Assembly (NCBI GenBank): GCA_018828205.1 | Contig: JAHJWA010000159.1 | Coordinates: 1-6,445 of the forward strand | Direction: 5' to 3' | DNA from: Alphaproteobacteria bacterium | Lineage (GTDB): Bacteria; Pseudomonadota; Alphaproteobacteria; Sphingomonadales; Sphingomonadaceae | Length of the DNA stretch: 6,445 bases | Shown: positions 5,498 through 6,445 of the stretch, piece after piece | Position numbering within the stretch: position 1 is the stretch's first letter | Layout: every line of letters starts with the position of its first letter | The notes under the pieces: model-generated | What the model saw: only the letters and a program-made list of their open reading frames with translations | What the model was told of the DNA's origin: nothing | Databases searched by the model: none | Made by a program: the position numbers and the translations under genes

Positions 5498-6111
5498 GAC
5501 AGTCCTCCCCCCTGCTTATCGTCCTCGCGGAGCGATTGCGCGAGCCGTTCGAACCGCGCGCAATCGGGGCGCTTGGAGCGGTAGAATTCCGCGATCCTGA
5601 GCATATCCGCGCGATAATCGCCGCTGGGCCAGATCGGCTCGCCGATGCCGCCCCTGCGACGCTCCTGATCGACCCACGCCGGGACGATCGGCACGCCGGC
5701 GCTCAGCGCGATGTGGTAGAACCCCGATTTCCACTGCCCTTCAGACCCGCGCGACCCCTCGGGCGCGATCACCAGCGCCAGTTCGTCGCTCGCCGCGAAG
5801 GCCGCGGCGACCTGATCGACGAATTTGGCCCGCTTGCCGCGATCGACCGCGATCCCGCCCATGTCGCGCATGAACCGCGTCATCGGCCATTGGAACAGCG
5901 TGTGCTTGCCGATGAAGGCGGGCTTGAGGCCCAGCTGCTCGACCGCCCCGAGCACGAATACGAAATCCCAATTGGAGGTGTGCGGCGCGCCGGTGACGAC
6001 GCATTTCGCGACTCCGGGATGGCCCCCTTCGAAACGATAGCCGCGGCGCCGGTAGAGCACGACGAGAAGGCGGTGAACGAGCCGCGAAAGCAGCGTGGGG
6101 CGCGGCGTCAC
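5494..6111 (-). CDS. PlsC-like lysophospholipid acyltransferase family protein
   Basis: A 205-residue acyltransferase of the PlsC/LPLAT superfamily, enzymes that move an acyl group from acyl-CoA or acyl-ACP to a glycerol-phosphate or similar acceptor at the inner membrane. The four family blocks are present: block I HTSNWD (residues 44-49, the HX4D catalytic pair), block II GGIAVDRGKR (85-94), block III APEGSRG (116-122, in place of the common FPEGTR) and block IV GVPIVPAWV (139-147). It is shorter than typical PlsC (about 240), without a clear long N-terminal anchor apart from LVHRLLVVLY. The start is GTG at 6111, which overlaps the stop of the carboxylase gene (GTGA); no strong ribosome site is seen, as expected with coupling. 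A longer open frame upstream is a shadow of the carboxylase gene. The stop overlaps the DUF1295 gene's ATG. The exact acceptor is unknown. Confidence 0.88.
   Translation of the reverse strand: MTPRPTLLSRLVHRLLVVLYRRRGYRFEGGHPGVAKCVVTGAPHTSNWDFVFVLGAVEQLGLKPAFIGKHTLFQWPMTRFMRDMGGIAVDRGKRAKFVDQVAAAFAASDELALVIAPEGSRGSEGQWKSGFYHIALSAGVPIVPAWVDQERRRGGIGEPIWPSGDYRADMLRIAEFYRSKRPDCARFERLAQSLREDDKQGGGLS
5503..5508 (-). promoter_or_regulatory. Shine-Dalgarno site of DUF1295-like gene inside acyltransferase end
   Basis: The minus strand reads GGAGGA, five bases before ATG at 5497, within the Gly-Gly-Gly-Leu-Ser codons that end the acyltransferase. It supports this start and lets ribosomes re-initiate at the ATGA overlap. 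Confidence 0.65.
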
Positions 6112-6445
6112 ATCCGGAACACGCCGAACGCCGGCCGCTCGGGGATCGGCGCCTCGAGCGTGGCGGCGAGCGCGAGGCCGAGCACATCGCGGGTCTGCGC
6201 GGGGTCGATCACCCCGTCGTCCCACAGCCGCGCGGTGGCGTAATAGGGATTGCCCTCGTCCTCGTATTTCTGCCGGATCGGCGCCTTGAAGGCCTCGGCC
6301 TCCTCCTCGCTCCAATTGTCGGCATCGCGGTGGACGGTGGCGAGCACGCTGGCTGCCTGTTCGCCGCCCATCACGCTGATCCGCGCATTGGGCCAGGTGA
6401 AGAGGAAGCGCGGGCCATAGGCGCGGCCGCACATGCCGTAATTGC
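6108..6445 (-). CDS. mccB: methylcrotonyl-CoA carboxylase beta subunit (C-terminal end only)
   Basis: The last 112 or so residues of a biotin-dependent carboxyltransferase. They match the beta subunit of 3-methylcrotonyl-CoA carboxylase, which makes 3-methylglutaconyl-CoA in leucine breakdown (also called LiuB). The frame runs off the window edge (NYGMCGRAYGPRFLF), so the N-terminal half is missing. Diagnostic stretches are WPNARISVMGGEQAASVLA, FKAPIRQKYEDEGNPYYATA, RLWDDGVIDPAQTRDVLGLAL and the end FGVFRM. A propionyl-CoA carboxylase beta chain is the main alternative, but ARLWDDGVIDPAxTRxVLGLAL and the FGVFRM end favour methylcrotonyl-CoA. The stop overlaps the GTG of the acyltransferase. 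In many proteobacteria this gene sits in a leucine/isovalerate cluster (isovaleryl-CoA dehydrogenase, mccA, hydratase), which would be expected beyond the right edge in whichever order this genome uses. Confidence 0.9.
   Translation of the reverse strand, partial: NYGMCGRAYGPRFLFTWPNARISVMGGEQAASVLATVHRDADNWSEEEAEAFKAPIRQKYEDEGNPYYATARLWDDGVIDPAQTRDVLGLALAATLEAPIPERPAFGVFRM

Noticed and set aside
6112..6432. N-terminal extension of the acyltransferase frame
   Set aside because: It is an Arg-rich shadow of the methylcrotonyl-CoA carboxylase beta gene, whose frame matches the family residue by residue. The true start is the overlapping GTG at 6111.
1..6445. Defence system, mobile element, CRISPR array or hidden small-RNA system
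   Set aside because: No transposase, integrase, nuclease, toxin-antitoxin pair, regularly spaced repeats or tRNA-like structure was found, and base composition looks uniform across the window.

Overview
The window looks like chromosomal DNA from a GC-rich alphaproteobacterium, most likely in the order Sphingomonadales. The reasons are the GyrB sequence (ending FIQDNALNVANLDV), the very high GC content, dense packing with 4-bp overlaps, and GTG starts. The genus cannot be fixed from this sequence alone. Eight protein genes fill almost all of it, and two of them run off the ends. I see no RNA gene, insertion sequence, CRISPR array, phage gene or defence island. The longest gene-free stretches are 111 and 85 bases, and both hold candidate regulatory sites.

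Left block, plus strand (1-3351). The 3' two-thirds of gyrB (DNA gyrase subunit B) is followed 6 bases later by an AI-2E-family membrane transporter. That gene overlaps by 4 bases (GTGA) the GTG start of a small M50B-type membrane metalloprotease with an HEMGH motif. The spacing suggests a single transcription unit. The transporter's last codons are a 12-bp tandem repeat that runs straight into the start of the protease gene.

Middle block, minus strand (3355-4755). The protease gene meets a convergent gene, with only 3 bases between the two stop codons; both stops lie in a small perfect inverted repeat. The convergent gene encodes a one-helix membrane-anchored protein of unknown function with a good Shine-Dalgarno site and a possible EcfG-type (general stress response) promoter. 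Upstream of it is a TetR-like regulator with a GTG start, a strong Shine-Dalgarno site, and an inverted repeat over a possible promoter, which hints at autoregulation.

Right block, minus strand (4841-6445). The C-terminal end of methylcrotonyl-CoA carboxylase beta subunit (leucine breakdown) overlaps by 4 bases a PlsC-like lysophospholipid acyltransferase. That gene in turn overlaps by 4 bases a DUF1295-type polytopic membrane protein. The DUF1295 protein appears to lack the family's hallmark RHPNYFGE-like segment and its C-terminal tail. The coupling of a leucine catabolic enzyme to two apparent membrane or lipid genes is the most interesting context here.

Most of this is ordinary core and housekeeping sequence. 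I found no convincing new biological system. The findings are modest leads: the eroded DUF1295 protein, the mixed operon, the odd TetR recognition helix, and the candidate operator and stress promoter.
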